NCBI GenBank assembly: GCA_021772935.1
Contig: JAJFLA010000023.1
Location: 1 to 64,000 of the forward strand
Direction: 5' to 3'
From: Gammaproteobacteria bacterium
GTDB lineage: Bacteria; Pseudomonadota; Gammaproteobacteria; Xanthomonadales; SZUA-36
Length of the DNA: 64,000 bases
The notes under the pieces are model-generated. The model had not been told where the DNA came from and searched no databases. It worked only from the letters and a program-made list of their open reading frames with translations. Position 1 is the stretch's first letter. Each line of letters starts with the position of its first letter. The position numbers were made by a program, and so were the translations under genes. Of the stretch, positions 34,822-44,173 are shown piece by piece.

Positions 34822-35928
34822 TTAGTTGTTTTCGAGCGCATCTTTCAATCCTTCCAGACACAGGGCCACATGTTTTTCTGAGCAGGATGCGCCCATCAAA
34901 CCAATACGCCAAATTTTCCCTGCCAGTGGACCAAGGCCTGCACCAATTTCAAGATTATATTGATTCAGCAGGAACCCCCGCACGCCAGCTTCATCAACCC
35001 CTTCAGGCACTTTCACAGCGTTGAGTTGCGGCAGACGGTATTCAGATTCTACGTAAAACTCGAGACCCATCGCCGCAAGTCCACTGTGTAATTTCTGATA
35101 GTTGTCGGCGTGTCTGGCCCAGCCATTGTCAAGCCCTTCTCTTTTCAAAATTCTGAGTGCTTCATCCAGCGCATACAGTGAATTAATGGGCGCGGTGTGG
35201 TGATAGGCACGTTTTGCACCAGGACCCCAGTAGCCGGTGAGCAAGTTCATGTCCAGGAACCAGCTTTGTGGCGGTGTCTTGCGGGATGCCACTTTTGCCA
35301 TGGCCGCATCGTTGAATGAAACCGGCGAAAGCCCGGGGGGTGCGGACAGACATTTCTGCGTGCCGGAATAAATAGCATCAATCCCCCAATCATCTACGCA
35401 AAGCTCAATACCGCCCAGGGATGTCACCGCATCAACAATGGCGAGACAGTCATAATCGTGCGCAAGCTTGCATAAAGCCTCAGCATCAGAACGTACACCG
35501 GTAGATGTCTCTGAATGAACAAAGGCCAGGGCCACGGCATCGGGGTTTGCCTTGAGCACGTCTTCCACTTTGTCAGGATCAACCGGCGTGCCCCACTCGA
35601 ATTCAATCGCAACCGGTTTTGCACCACAGCGACGGGCAATTTCGAGCATACGACCACCAAAAACACCATTACTGGCAATAACCACTTTGTCACCGGGCTC
35701 AAGAAGATTGACCAGGCAACACTCCATACCCGCCGAGCCCGGTGCTGAAATAGGGAGGGTTACTGTATTGTTTGTCTGAAAGGCATAACGAAGAAGCTCA
35801 TTGAGCTCATCCATAAAGCCGATAAAAGCCGGGTCCATGTGACCAATTGTGGGTCTGGCCATAGCATTGAGTACTTCCGGGTATACGTCTGAGGGCCCTG
35901 GGCCCATCAAGCTTCTTTTAGGTAACAT
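34822..35928 (-). CDS. Alanine-glyoxylate aminotransferase-family PLP enzyme
   Basis: 368 aa, class V aminotransferase fold. Starts KRSLMGPGPSDVYPEVLNAM, the family signature. The PLP lysine is Lys192 (YSGTQKCLSAPPG), with DAVTSLGG for the PLP-ring Asp. The C-terminus RIGLMGASCSEKHVALCLEG matches the small domain. Likely activities: alanine- or serine-glyoxylate transamination, or a purine-related aminotransferase. Glyoxylate detoxification would fit the aceK/glyoxylate context. Monocistronic. Confidence 0.92.
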   Translation of the reverse strand: MLPKRSLMGPGPSDVYPEVLNAMARPTIGHMDPAFIGFMDELNELLRYAFQTNNTVTLPISAPGSAGMECCLVNLLEPGDKVVIASNGVFGGRMLEIARRCGAKPVAIEFEWGTPVDPDKVEDVLKANPDAVALAFVHSETSTGVRSDAEALCKLAHDYDCLAIVDAVTSLGGIELCVDDWGIDAIYSGTQKCLSAPPGLSPVSFNDAAMAKVASRKTPPQSWFLDMNLLTGYWGPGAKRAYHHTAPINSLYALDEALRILKREGLDNGWARHADNYQKLHSGLAAMGLEFYVESEYRLPQLNAVKVPEGVDEAGVRGFLLNQYNLEIGAGLGPLAGKIWRIGLMGASCSEKHVALCLEGLKDALENN

Positions 35929-36012
35929 TTTGATCTGGTTCCTTGCTATGTGCGTACTGATTCATGAATTCAAGGCAAGGGTAAGAGTCATTTTGCCCGA
36001 AGTCCACAATTT

Positions 36013-37281
36013 TCAGAGCGTCTCTGGTGAACTTGAGCCCACGGCTTGTGTTCGGTTTAACCAGACCAGCCACATCACGACCAGTACACCCAGCACCGCC
36101 ACCCCAGCGAGGAACATGAAATAACGCTGATGACCTATCAGGCCTGGGGCACTATCCAGGATTCGTCCAGTGACAGGGGCGAAGAATATATCCGGTGTGT
36201 AGCCCAGCAACGATACCAACCCGACCGTTGAGCCGGTCAGGTGTTTTGGCGTTTTAGTTTCTTCCAACAGGGCAAAATAGATACCCCTCAAAGCAAATAC
36301 GGCAAAGAAACTCACCAATATATTGACATATATGAAATTAAGCCAGAAAGCTGTTGGTACGGCCACAGCCAGACAGGCATAGGACAAAATCAGCACAAAG
36401 AATGTTACTGCGATGATCCTGCTGGCACTGAAACGATCGGCCACAAGGCCTGCGACCACGGCGCCAATGGGTCGTAGATAGGACGCGTAGGCAGTGAATT
36501 TTGCCGCAGCAACCTCGTCCATACCCATCACTTGAACCGCATACAAGGAATAATTATCTGAGCCTTTGAATCCACTATAAGCACACACGATAACAGCTGC
36601 CTGGGCCCACACTATCGGACTACGCAAGACTGCCAACATATCGGGAAATGGATTGCTATGAGAGCCGGCACCGGATACCACAGATTTTGGCAATACAAAC
36701 CACGTCAGACAAGCCGTTGCAGCCGCCGCAGCCGAATAAAGCAATATGACCATGCGAAAGCCCTGTTGTCTTTGCGCGTCAGTGGCCATTTCCACTTCCG
36801 ATGGCATATATGTGCTTAAAACAGCCACCGCGAACACGGCAAAAGCAGCAGCAGCCAATCCACGGCCACCATCAAGAATGCCAAAGGCCTTGCCTTGCGA
36901 GTGATCACCACCCCATTCGCGTGTTGCGCTGATCATCGCCGCCCAAAACAGTAGCACCGTACTGACACCCCAAAAGCCATAAAGAAGGGCCATCGGTAGT
37001 TGGGCTGGAATTGTGGCCATGTACAGGCCACCAGCAGCAGTCCCGAGCAGTGACAAAGTCATTAACAAACGCGGTGAATATCTGTCGGCAATGGCGCCAC
37101 CTGGAAAGTAGGCCAGCATCGCAGTAATACCATAAACGGCGAAAACATCACCTAACTGTGTATTTGAAAACCCGAATACTTCCAGATAGGTCGGACGAAA
37201 GAACCTGGCTGTATGAAAGGGCAAACCAAAAATCAGTTCGCCCGCCAGTATCAGGGTCAACATCAATACAATTTTTTTCAT
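36013..37281 (-). CDS. MFS transporter
   Basis: 422 aa with twelve hydrophobic segments. The loop 2-3 signature is PGGAIADRYSPRLL. The N-terminus (GLPFHTARFFRPTYLEVFGFSNTQLGDVFAVYGI) and residue pattern resemble the UhpC/GlpT or NNP-like part of the superfamily rather than drug exporters. Substrate unknown. Separated from the GST/DoxX operon by 21 bp and may be co-transcribed with it. Confidence 0.85.
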   Translation of the reverse strand: MKKIVLMLTLILAGELIFGLPFHTARFFRPTYLEVFGFSNTQLGDVFAVYGITAMLAYFPGGAIADRYSPRLLMTLSLLGTAAGGLYMATIPAQLPMALLYGFWGVSTVLLFWAAMISATREWGGDHSQGKAFGILDGGRGLAAAAFAVFAVAVLSTYMPSEVEMATDAQRQQGFRMVILLYSAAAAATACLTWFVLPKSVVSGAGSHSNPFPDMLAVLRSPIVWAQAAVIVCAYSGFKGSDNYSLYAVQVMGMDEVAAAKFTAYASYLRPIGAVVAGLVADRFSASRIIAVTFFVLILSYACLAVAVPTAFWLNFIYVNILVSFFAVFALRGIYFALLEETKTPKHLTGSTVGLVSLLGYTPDIFFAPVTGRILDSAPGLIGHQRYFMFLAGVAVLGVLVVMWLVWLNRTQAVGSSSPETL

Positions 37282-37302
37282 AGCGGCGGATTGTATACGT
37301 AA

Positions 37303-38259
37303 TCAGTCCGCTTTCCGATAGTCCGCACGATTGTGCACTCGTGTGTAGTCCAATACCGGGCCCACCGGCACCACCTGGGTTGGATTGATAGTAGTCTGGC
37401 TTACATAGTAGTGGGTTTTAATATGATCAAAATTAACCGTCTCAGCGATACCCTCTATTTGATACAACTCACGTAGGTAGTTAGAGAGGTTCGGGTAGTC
37501 TTCAATACGCTTGAGATTGGTTTTAAAGTGGCTGTAATAGACAGCGTCGAATCGAATCAAGGTCGTAAATAAGCGCCAATCGGCTTCGGTAATGCTTTCG
37601 CCGACTAAATAGCGCTGCCGCCGCAGGCGATCTTCAATCAAATCCAGGGTATCAAACAAACCTTGAAAGGCGGTCTCGTAAGCCTTCTGTGAAGTGGCAA
37701 AGCCCGTACGGTAAACACCATTGTTGATGTTGTCGTAAATCAATTGGTTGAGGTCGTCGATACCGGCCCGCAGCGCTTCGGGGTAATAATCACTATGCTC
37801 TCCTGTCAGTTCATTGAAGGCACTGTTAAGCATCCGAATAATTTCTGAAGATTCGTTATTTACAATAGTGTTTCGTTTTTTGTCCCACAGCACCGGCACT
37901 GTAACCCTGCCGGTGTAATTGGCATCAGCTTTGGTATAAACCTGGCTGAGGTAACTGATCTTTTCTATGGGATTGCTCTCAGAGACCCCGGAAAACACCC
38001 AACCATGCTCCAACATGACAGGATCAACAACGGTTACGCCGATGATGGGTTCTAACTTTTTCAGCTTGCGAAAAATCAGGGTTCGATGCGCCCAAGGACA
38101 AGCAAGGGAGACAAACAGGTGATATCGACCCGCCTCGGCTGCAAAGCCCGGTTCGCCAATCCATTGGCGAAACTGTGCATCCTGTCGAATGAATTCGCCA
38201 CCGGTTGAAGTCGTGTCATACCATTCGTCGCGCCACTCACCTTTAATCAATAACCCCAT
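37303..38259 (-). CDS. Glutathionyl-hydroquinone reductase / ECM4-like GST
   Basis: 318 aa from ATG 38259, chosen for GAGGAGAAAG just upstream. Thioredoxin-like N-domain with the redox Cys54 in SLACPWAHRTLIF and the C-terminal helical domain (VGESITEADWRLFTTLIRFD) match the Xi-class GST (YqjG/ECM4). These enzymes reduce glutathionyl-hydroquinones. Follows the DoxX gene by 27 bp; both sit behind a promoter shared with a divergent LysR regulator. Confidence 0.92.
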   Translation of the reverse strand: MGLLIKGEWRDEWYDTTSTGGEFIRQDAQFRQWIGEPGFAAEAGRYHLFVSLACPWAHRTLIFRKLKKLEPIIGVTVVDPVMLEHGWVFSGVSESNPIEKISYLSQVYTKADANYTGRVTVPVLWDKKRNTIVNNESSEIIRMLNSAFNELTGEHSDYYPEALRAGIDDLNQLIYDNINNGVYRTGFATSQKAYETAFQGLFDTLDLIEDRLRRQRYLVGESITEADWRLFTTLIRFDAVYYSHFKTNLKRIEDYPNLSNYLRELYQIEGIAETVNFDHIKTHYYVSQTTINPTQVVPVGPVLDYTRVHNRADYRKAD

Positions 38260-38286
38260 GATCTTTCTCCTCTGAATACCGAGCAA

Positions 38287-38727
38287 TCAGACTTTTTGAC
38301 CGATTAATTTATCGACTGACAAAGCACCACCACCCTGAATCGCCAGCGCTACAGTTGCGGCTAATAGAGCCAACGCATATTCGAAACCGTTGTTGGACAG
38401 GAACAAACCATTTCCCAGGTGTACCACCACCAGTGCCACCAACATGGTAAAGGCGCTGATAATAGCCGCGGGACGGGTCAAAAAGCCAAGAATCAAAGCA
38501 ATACCACCAAAAAACTCTGCACCACCTGCCAATATAGCCATCAGGTAACCCGGTTCAATACCCACGGAGGACAGCCACTGGCCCGTTCCCTGCAAACCAT
38601 AACCACCAAACCAGGCAAACAGTTTTTGTGCACCGTGCGCCGCCAGGATGGTACCAACCGGAACCCTTAATAACAGGCTGGCAACATTGGAATCCGTTTG
38701 GATAAAATTGTTAATCACTGTTTTCAT
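38287..38727 (-). CDS. DoxX-family membrane protein
   Basis: 146 aa from ATG 38727 with AAGGAG upstream. Four hydrophobic segments and the typical DoxX features RVPVGTILAAHGAQKLF, AGGAEFFGGIALILGF and RPAAIISAFTML. Role of DoxX proteins includes thiol or quinone-related redox functions; the exact activity here is unknown. The pairing with a glutathionyl-hydroquinone reductase under a LysR regulator is a common arrangement. Confidence 0.9.
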   Translation of the reverse strand: MKTVINNFIQTDSNVASLLLRVPVGTILAAHGAQKLFAWFGGYGLQGTGQWLSSVGIEPGYLMAILAGGAEFFGGIALILGFLTRPAAIISAFTMLVALVVVHLGNGLFLSNNGFEYALALLAATVALAIQGGGALSVDKLIGQKV

Positions 38728-38837
38728 ACTAATTCTCCTTTGTTTCATTCAGATAATATGTTGTGTAAATATATTATTATTTATATAGTTATATAATTAA
38801 AACGAATTTTATTAACCGATATGTTCGATTTTTTTGA

Positions 38838-39752
38838 ATGGTTATGAGCAACACCATGAAACAACCATTAAGCCTAGACGCCCTGGAAGTCCTGGATACC
38901 ATAGAGCGCAAAGGCAGCTTCGCTGCTGCGGCCAATGCCCTTTATCGAGTACCTTCCGCTGTCAGTTATAGCGTACAGAAACTTGAACAAGATCTGGGTG
39001 TCGTACTATTTCGGCGCGAAGGTCGACGCTCCATACTCACGCCGGCTGGCAAAGTACTACTTGAGCAAGGGCGCGAACTGCTGGCTGCGGCAGAAAGGCT
39101 GGCAGAAACTACCCGCCAGGTTGATAGCGGCTGGGAGTCCCGAATCAATATTGCTATTGACTCCATTCTGGAATTTAAACCTTATTATCACTTGATCGAA
39201 AAACTCTACCAAATCCAACCCGATATTGAGATCAACATCCATGAAGAAGTACTGGGTGGAAGTTGGGAAGCTGTCATGGCCGATCGCGTCGATCTGGTCC
39301 TGGGTGCAGCAGAACCACCAAGCAATGCCCAGGGCTACCAATACCAACTGATGCAAACGGTCCAGTGGGTGTTTGCGGTGCCAGCGGGACATGCGTTGTC
39401 TCTGCTATCGCGACCGCTAAGGCAGCAGGACATTGAAATCTATCGTGCAGTCGTCGTGCGTGACAGTTCACGCAGCTTTGCTCCGCTCAATCAACGCCTG
39501 TTTAGCAAAAAACCTGTGCTGAGCGTACCTACATTGAGAGAAAAAATTCAAGCCCAGCAAATGGGCCTGGGCGTAGGTTTTTTACCCCGTCACCGAATTA
39601 TGCACCTATTGGCGGACAAAACTTTCGTTGAAGTGCCGGTGGAAAAAAACATCGCTGACACCCCGCTTCATTTAGCATGGAAGATGAATAATAAAGGCCG
39701 TGCTTTACGCTGGTTTATTGATGCGGTCAAACTTATGTTAAGGGACTTCTAA
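38838..39752 (+). CDS. LysR-family transcriptional regulator
   Basis: 304 aa; a start a few codons later (MSNTMKQ or MKQPLSL) is equally likely. N-terminal helix-turn-helix EVLDTIERKGSFAAAANALY then VPSAVSYSVQKLEQDLGVVLF. The remainder is the periplasmic-binding-like effector domain. Divergent from the DoxX/GST operon across an AT-rich 90-bp region, the standard arrangement for a LysR activator controlling the neighbouring genes, probably responding to quinones or aromatic compounds. Confidence 0.93.
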   Translation: MVMSNTMKQPLSLDALEVLDTIERKGSFAAAANALYRVPSAVSYSVQKLEQDLGVVLFRREGRRSILTPAGKVLLEQGRELLAAAERLAETTRQVDSGWESRINIAIDSILEFKPYYHLIEKLYQIQPDIEINIHEEVLGGSWEAVMADRVDLVLGAAEPPSNAQGYQYQLMQTVQWVFAVPAGHALSLLSRPLRQQDIEIYRAVVVRDSSRSFAPLNQRLFSKKPVLSVPTLREKIQAQQMGLGVGFLPRHRIMHLLADKTFVEVPVEKNIADTPLHLAWKMNNKGRALRWFIDAVKLMLRDF

Positions 39753-39782
39753 CTACGTTTAGACGATTTCAAGGATATAGTT

Positions 39783-39854
39783 ATGAGTTGGCTTGGCCTC
39801 TTAAAACTCTTAAACGATGAAGAGTCTTTCAACATTGCAACAGTAGCGCTTTAG
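39783..39854 (+). CDS. Tiny 23-codon ORF before the cupin gene
   Basis: MSWLGLLKLLNDEESFNIAT-VAL with AAGGA before its ATG, ending 4 bp before the cupin start. Read by eye; could be a coupled leader peptide or a chance ORF. No attenuator-like hairpin was identified. Confidence 0.25.
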   Translation: MSWLGLLKLLNDEESFNIATVAL

Positions 39855-39858
39855 AACA

Positions 39859-40197
39859 ATGACGAACAAAATCAACATACGAAAAGAACTTTCAACCATC
39901 AAAGAGCACTGGTCACAAAGAACGATCGGTGAGGCCAACGGTCAGTTGTTCAAACTGGCAAAGGGTGTCGGTGAAACACATTGGCACAAGCATGATGATC
40001 AAGATGAATTATTCATTATTTACAAGGGGCATATGACGATTCAGCTTCGTGATAAGAATATAGAATTATACGAAGATGAGATGTTTATTGTTGCAAAAGG
40101 AGTGGAACACTGCCCAAAGGCTGAATCGGAAGTTGAGTTCTTAATCGTCGGCTTGAATATCACATCCAATGAAGCAGGCGGAAAACCCAATATATAA
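39859..40197 (+). CDS. Cupin-domain protein
   Basis: 112 aa, single cupin. Metal-binding motif 1 is GETHWHKHDDQDELFIIYKG, with two His and a Glu; motif 2 reads MFIVAKGVEHCPKA with the fourth ligand His. The conserved beta-strand pattern is complete. Single-domain cupins bind metals and act as isomerases, dioxygenases or sensors; function here unknown. Confidence 0.85.
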   Translation: MTNKINIRKELSTIKEHWSQRTIGEANGQLFKLAKGVGETHWHKHDDQDELFIIYKGHMTIQLRDKNIELYEDEMFIVAKGVEHCPKAESEVEFLIVGLNITSNEAGGKPNI

Positions 40198-40569
40198 ATG
40201 ACCAGATCGGGGGGACCATGGTCAAAAACGCCGCCCCTGCCAGTCCAGACCCTCTACTTGATCAAACTCCCTACCATGCTAAGCAGAAACGGATCGTGTT
40301 AGGTTTCTGACATGGTTTTGCCCTTTTTTGGGTCCACCTGGCAGGAAAATCCTGTCAAAATCAGTTCGCTTTACTCACAGCACCTTGAGAATATGGACAT
40401 TGTGCTGAGCAAGACCACAAATAAACTCTTTCAGTATTTGTTTAGGCCAGGGAATTGCTGTCACACCAAGCTCACCAAGATCGGTCAAATTCATCTGCGG
40501 TTAACTTTTCTTTTTCGTTTTTTTGGGGATCGACCATAATTTAACAGGTGTCTCAATAAAGTAGATTAT
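40198..40569. other. Intergenic stretch, no convincing gene
   Basis: 370 bp between a plus- and a minus-strand gene. A 75-codon frame at 40312-40539 has poor codon character and is probably spurious. A short inverted repeat CAGGA/TCCTG occurs near 40350. Decayed mobile DNA is possible. Confidence 0.3.
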
Positions 40570-42618
40570 TCAGGTATTCGTGTATTGATACCAAGATTGA
40601 AGATAAAGGGACTCCACTTGTGCAGTTAATCCCTCGGCATCCATCAATGGACTGCTTTGCATCCTCTCGCGCAGGCCGCTGGAGAGTTCAGCAAGCCTTT
40701 CTGGATTCCGGGTAAACTCGAGCGCACGGTTTATATAGTCATCACGATCATCGGCAATAAACTCGGGCAAACCTAAACTACTTAATTGACTGGCCGTGAC
40801 CCGGCTGATATGGCTGTTTCCGGCAATAGTTAATACTGGCACACCCATAATAAAACTATCGCAATTGGTGGTTGTGCCGTTATAGGGGAAGCTGTCGAGC
40901 AACAAATCTACTTTCCGATAACAGGCCAGATGATCCCTGCTGCTGGCAACCCGTCCGAGCAGTTCCACCCGGGTAATATCAATTCCCACAGCATCCAGGT
41001 CAGCCAATAGATCTCGTCTTGCTGTTCTACGCTCAACCAGTCCGTTCTTGATCAATAAACGTGAATTTGGCGCACCCTTTAATATTTCTGTCCAGGTTTC
41101 CAGCAAAGGCCGATTTATTTTCAACATATGATTAAAGCTGCCAAAAACAAATTCACCATGGCACTCACCTGGGCTTGCGGGTTCTGGCAAGTCCTCCGGC
41201 GGTGTATAAACTGAAAAACAGTCAGACAAACGTAAAAGCTTTTCGGAACAAAGACTATCAGCACCTACAGGGTCTGTAATTGCATCTACCAGACGGTAAT
41301 CCATAACATCCAGGCCACTGGTATTAGGGTATCCAATCCAGTTTATCTGCACTGGTGCGGCCCGCCGCCCAAGCACACCCAGACGATGCCCACGCGAATA
41401 ACCATTGAGGTCAATCAATATATCAATACGATCAGCAAGAATTTGCTGGTAGAGGGCGCTATCACCTAAATCTGCGACTGGACGGAACACATCCACCGTC
41501 TTTTGAATTCGCCGAGTCCAGTCATCCTCAATGCGCTCATTATAATAGGCAAATATTTCAAATCGTTCGTGATCGTGAGCCTCCAGTACGGGAGAAATAA
41601 AATATGCCACAGAGTGTTTGCGAAAATCAGCTGATATATATCCAACCCGCAAACGGCGCCCATCAAGCTGGGCCGGATTAAAATCATCCTTGACTTGCCC
41701 TAACTGCTGACTAATAGCCTTGCCCGCCGCAAAGTGAGCCTCTGCACCCTCATCTGGCTTTAATTGTGCCAGATAATTAAGCACAAACAGGCGGTTTGTC
41801 TGTGCCAGTAAATGCCCGGCCTGTATTTCTAAAACGGTCTCAAAATGCGCAATCGCTTTTTCACTACGCCCGTAACAGGCCTGATCCCGGCAGCCGAGAT
41901 TATAAAAAGCATTGGCATAACGTTCTTTCTGCTCTACATTCAAGGCCGCCGGATCCGGATTATCCTGCCACCACTGCCGGGCTGCCTGCAGGAGTATCTC
42001 ATACTCAGCTTCAGCATCGATTAATGCGGATTCAGTGCTGCCCAGCGTGCCAGGATACTGACCTGCTGCGGTGTCATACATCTGAATTGCGGTTTCCAGC
42101 TCCAGTTCCTGCTGATTAAGTTCAACAGACAGGTTTTGCTCAACCGCCAACCGGTAGGCTGCCATTGCAGCATCAAGCTTGCCATTCAATTGCAGTGCTA
42201 CTGCCGAATAATAACTAGCCAGCTTATGTGGTCGTGAGCGTAACTCATCTGCAAGTACCAGTGCGCGCTCGGGCTTTGCTTGCTGCCAGGCTATAACCAT
42301 CCGCCGATAAACCGGATCTGGATTGCGGCGGTCACTCTGCTGCCATTTAATAAGAATCTTCTCTGCTTTAGCTAAACCTGCTACCCCTTGTTGTTGCAGC
42401 AACTTTACTTCGAGGTCGTATCTGGCAGGTGCCGACGGTAATTGTCTAAGCTGTCGCAATGCGGCTTCAAGTTGTCCACGCTCAGCCAGTGCTCGGGCCT
42501 GCTCTAACAACTGCTGTGGTGACTGATCTGACACAGCCGCAGACTGCGTATTGCCATGACAACGCTTGAATTCCTTACCGCTGCCACAGGGGCAAGGTGC
42601 ACTAAGGCTGCTCATCAC
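40570..42618 (-). CDS. SEC-C-TPR-OGT protein, SPINDLY-type O-GlcNAc transferase
   Basis: 682 aa. N-terminal SEC-C zinc motif (Cys9, Cys11, Cys20, His21: APCPCGSGKEFKRCHG), then TPR-like helices (~35-290) and a C-terminal GT41/OGT catalytic region: ADFRKHSVAYFISP with the catalytic-type His, VQINWIGYPNTSGLDVMDYR, FNHMLKINRPLLETWTEIL and FPYNGTTTNCDSFIMGVPVL. Bacterial members modify cytosolic or flagellar proteins, or belong to glycan loci. The SEC-C head is a regular but minority architecture. An IS110 remnant is fused immediately upstream and overlaps the start codon by 4 bp, so this gene may be expressed from the insertion. Confidence 0.9.
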   Translation of the reverse strand: MMSSLSAPCPCGSGKEFKRCHGNTQSAAVSDQSPQQLLEQARALAERGQLEAALRQLRQLPSAPARYDLEVKLLQQQGVAGLAKAEKILIKWQQSDRRNPDPVYRRMVIAWQQAKPERALVLADELRSRPHKLASYYSAVALQLNGKLDAAMAAYRLAVEQNLSVELNQQELELETAIQMYDTAAGQYPGTLGSTESALIDAEAEYEILLQAARQWWQDNPDPAALNVEQKERYANAFYNLGCRDQACYGRSEKAIAHFETVLEIQAGHLLAQTNRLFVLNYLAQLKPDEGAEAHFAAGKAISQQLGQVKDDFNPAQLDGRRLRVGYISADFRKHSVAYFISPVLEAHDHERFEIFAYYNERIEDDWTRRIQKTVDVFRPVADLGDSALYQQILADRIDILIDLNGYSRGHRLGVLGRRAAPVQINWIGYPNTSGLDVMDYRLVDAITDPVGADSLCSEKLLRLSDCFSVYTPPEDLPEPASPGECHGEFVFGSFNHMLKINRPLLETWTEILKGAPNSRLLIKNGLVERRTARRDLLADLDAVGIDITRVELLGRVASSRDHLACYRKVDLLLDSFPYNGTTTNCDSFIMGVPVLTIAGNSHISRVTASQLSSLGLPEFIADDRDDYINRALEFTRNPERLAELSSGLRERMQSSPLMDAEGLTAQVESLYLQSWYQYTNT

Positions 42619-42800
42619 TGATAGCTGAGTAGATTTGCATTGAATGCGATTGTGGCGAGCCAGGCGGTTGCTGTCAATTTCTCAGTAATCGTCTCAAGGT
42701 CATTGGCTAGCCGCTTCTCGTATACCGTGCGATCCTGTTCATCCAGTACCGCAACAACGCTGTTGTTGCTATGTAGGTCAATTCCGCAATAAAGTGTCAT
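42615..42800 (-). pseudogene. IS110-family transposase N-terminal remnant
   Basis: 61 codons beginning MTLYCGIDLHSNNSVVAVLD, the DEDD-type nuclease start of IS110 transposases (first catalytic Asp in GIDLH). After ~45 residues it diverges into non-transposase sequence and ends at TGA overlapping the ATG of the OGT gene (ATGA). GGAG precedes its own start. The rest of the IS, including the C-terminal Ser domain, is absent. Confidence 0.8.
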
Positions 42801-42888
42801 GGTCGTCTCCTATTTTTTGTGGCTTCGTCTTTGTTTGCACATCAACGAATACCACATGATTTAGGAGGCGGCTAGAGGATTATCAGAG

Positions 42889-44172
42889 TCAAAAACCCAG
42901 CCGGAAGCCAATTGAGATACGGTCTGCCTTGTCGAACTGGCCAAACAAACCCTCTTCATTACCATGGAATATATCCGCACTTAGCCAGATATCCAGGTTA
43001 CTCAATAGCGTGTGGGTGAGCTTTGGGCGTACCAGGCCGTCATGCCCATTAAGAGCTTGAAGCGCCAGCAACTCCAGTTTCCAGGTTTCGCTGGAGAAGT
43101 AGCGCTGAACAAGGAACGACAACGTATGTTCTGTCTGCTCGCGCACGCTACCGGGGTCATAGTCAAAAAGGTGGCTCTGGAACCATTGCACACTGACAAA
43201 CGTATCACTCAACCCCTGCCAGTCCAGACCCAACACGGAGGCTAACTCCGGATTGTTTGAAACACCGCTTGTCTGCGTGTTTACAGAGACGTTGAAACTA
43301 TCTGTGCTGTAACCGATTTCGGCGCGTAAGGTAAAGTCACCGATTGCATTACTCAGTGTTCCACCCAGCAAATGGTTGCGTTCATATTCAGGCTGGATTG
43401 TGATGCCGTGTTCATCCACCCCCTGGTAGAGCACCGGAAGGTCTGCGTAGTGGTAGAGATAGTTGAGTGTTATATCCCAGCCACCACGAAAACCTGAATA
43501 ACGTATACCAATATCACTGTCTGCCAGGAACCGATCTGGTTTTAGAGGGCTCGACCGCTTAAGCGGTACATTTTCTGGGATGCCTGGAACCAACTGGGGG
43601 CTGGTGATTTGATAAGGCGAACCAAACTCCGCCAATTCGTGGTAGGTGGTATCAGGTATCCAGAGAAATTGCAGCGTATCATCTTCAGCTAGTGGCACTT
43701 CCAAATTGAGCATCCACAGCGGAATGCGTGAATCATCAAAATCATCAAGAATGAACTCACGGAAACTTTGTGGGTTGACAAGGTCCAGGACTTTCAGGCC
43801 ATCCGCCTGGCCCCAAACGACCTGCTGTTTGCCAATTCTCCAGAAAGCATTGAACCAATTTGTATCCAGGTAAAACTCCCGCAAACTGACTTCGCCATGA
43901 GCGCCCTGGACCCATGCTCCGTTTTCACCCCTACCCAGGTCACCGATCAGGTCCAGCCGTACCCGGCCGATAGCAGTTAACTCCGTGCCATCACTAAAAT
44001 CGAAATTCAACTCCGGTTCAATCAAGGCTTCAAATTTTTGAACTTTACCTTCATTGCTCGCCAAACTCAGCTCCTGTTCCCAGGTACCATTTATCTCTTC
44101 AGCACCGAAACCAGCAATAACCGGGGTGTCAGTGAATGCGAGTATCGCGGCTATGAACAATGGCCTGCTCAT
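42889..44172 (-). CDS. DUF1302-family outer-membrane protein
   Basis: 427 aa from ATG 44172 (AGGTG upstream). Signal peptide ~1-22 (PLFIAAILAFTDTPVIAG). The mature part is a predicted beta-barrel with alternating hydrophobic strands, ending in FRLGF, a C-terminal Phe BamA signal. DUF1302 segments NAFWRIGKQQVVWGQADGLKVLDLVNPQSFREFILDDFDDSRIPLWML are visible in part, with this run being the diagnostic region. Last gene of an operon with the RND-LolA fusion; probably the outer-membrane exit or lipid-binding partner. Confidence 0.85.
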   Translation of the reverse strand: MSRPLFIAAILAFTDTPVIAGFGAEEINGTWEQELSLASNEGKVQKFEALIEPELNFDFSDGTELTAIGRVRLDLIGDLGRGENGAWVQGAHGEVSLREFYLDTNWFNAFWRIGKQQVVWGQADGLKVLDLVNPQSFREFILDDFDDSRIPLWMLNLEVPLAEDDTLQFLWIPDTTYHELAEFGSPYQITSPQLVPGIPENVPLKRSSPLKPDRFLADSDIGIRYSGFRGGWDITLNYLYHYADLPVLYQGVDEHGITIQPEYERNHLLGGTLSNAIGDFTLRAEIGYSTDSFNVSVNTQTSGVSNNPELASVLGLDWQGLSDTFVSVQWFQSHLFDYDPGSVREQTEHTLSFLVQRYFSSETWKLELLALQALNGHDGLVRPKLTHTLLSNLDIWLSADIFHGNEEGLFGQFDKADRISIGFRLGF

Positions 44173-44173
44173 G

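Noticed and set aside
40312-40539. 75-codon plus-strand ORF
   Set aside because: No Shine-Dalgarno, low-complexity composition and no recognisable feature; lies in a gene-less gap that may be decayed DNA.
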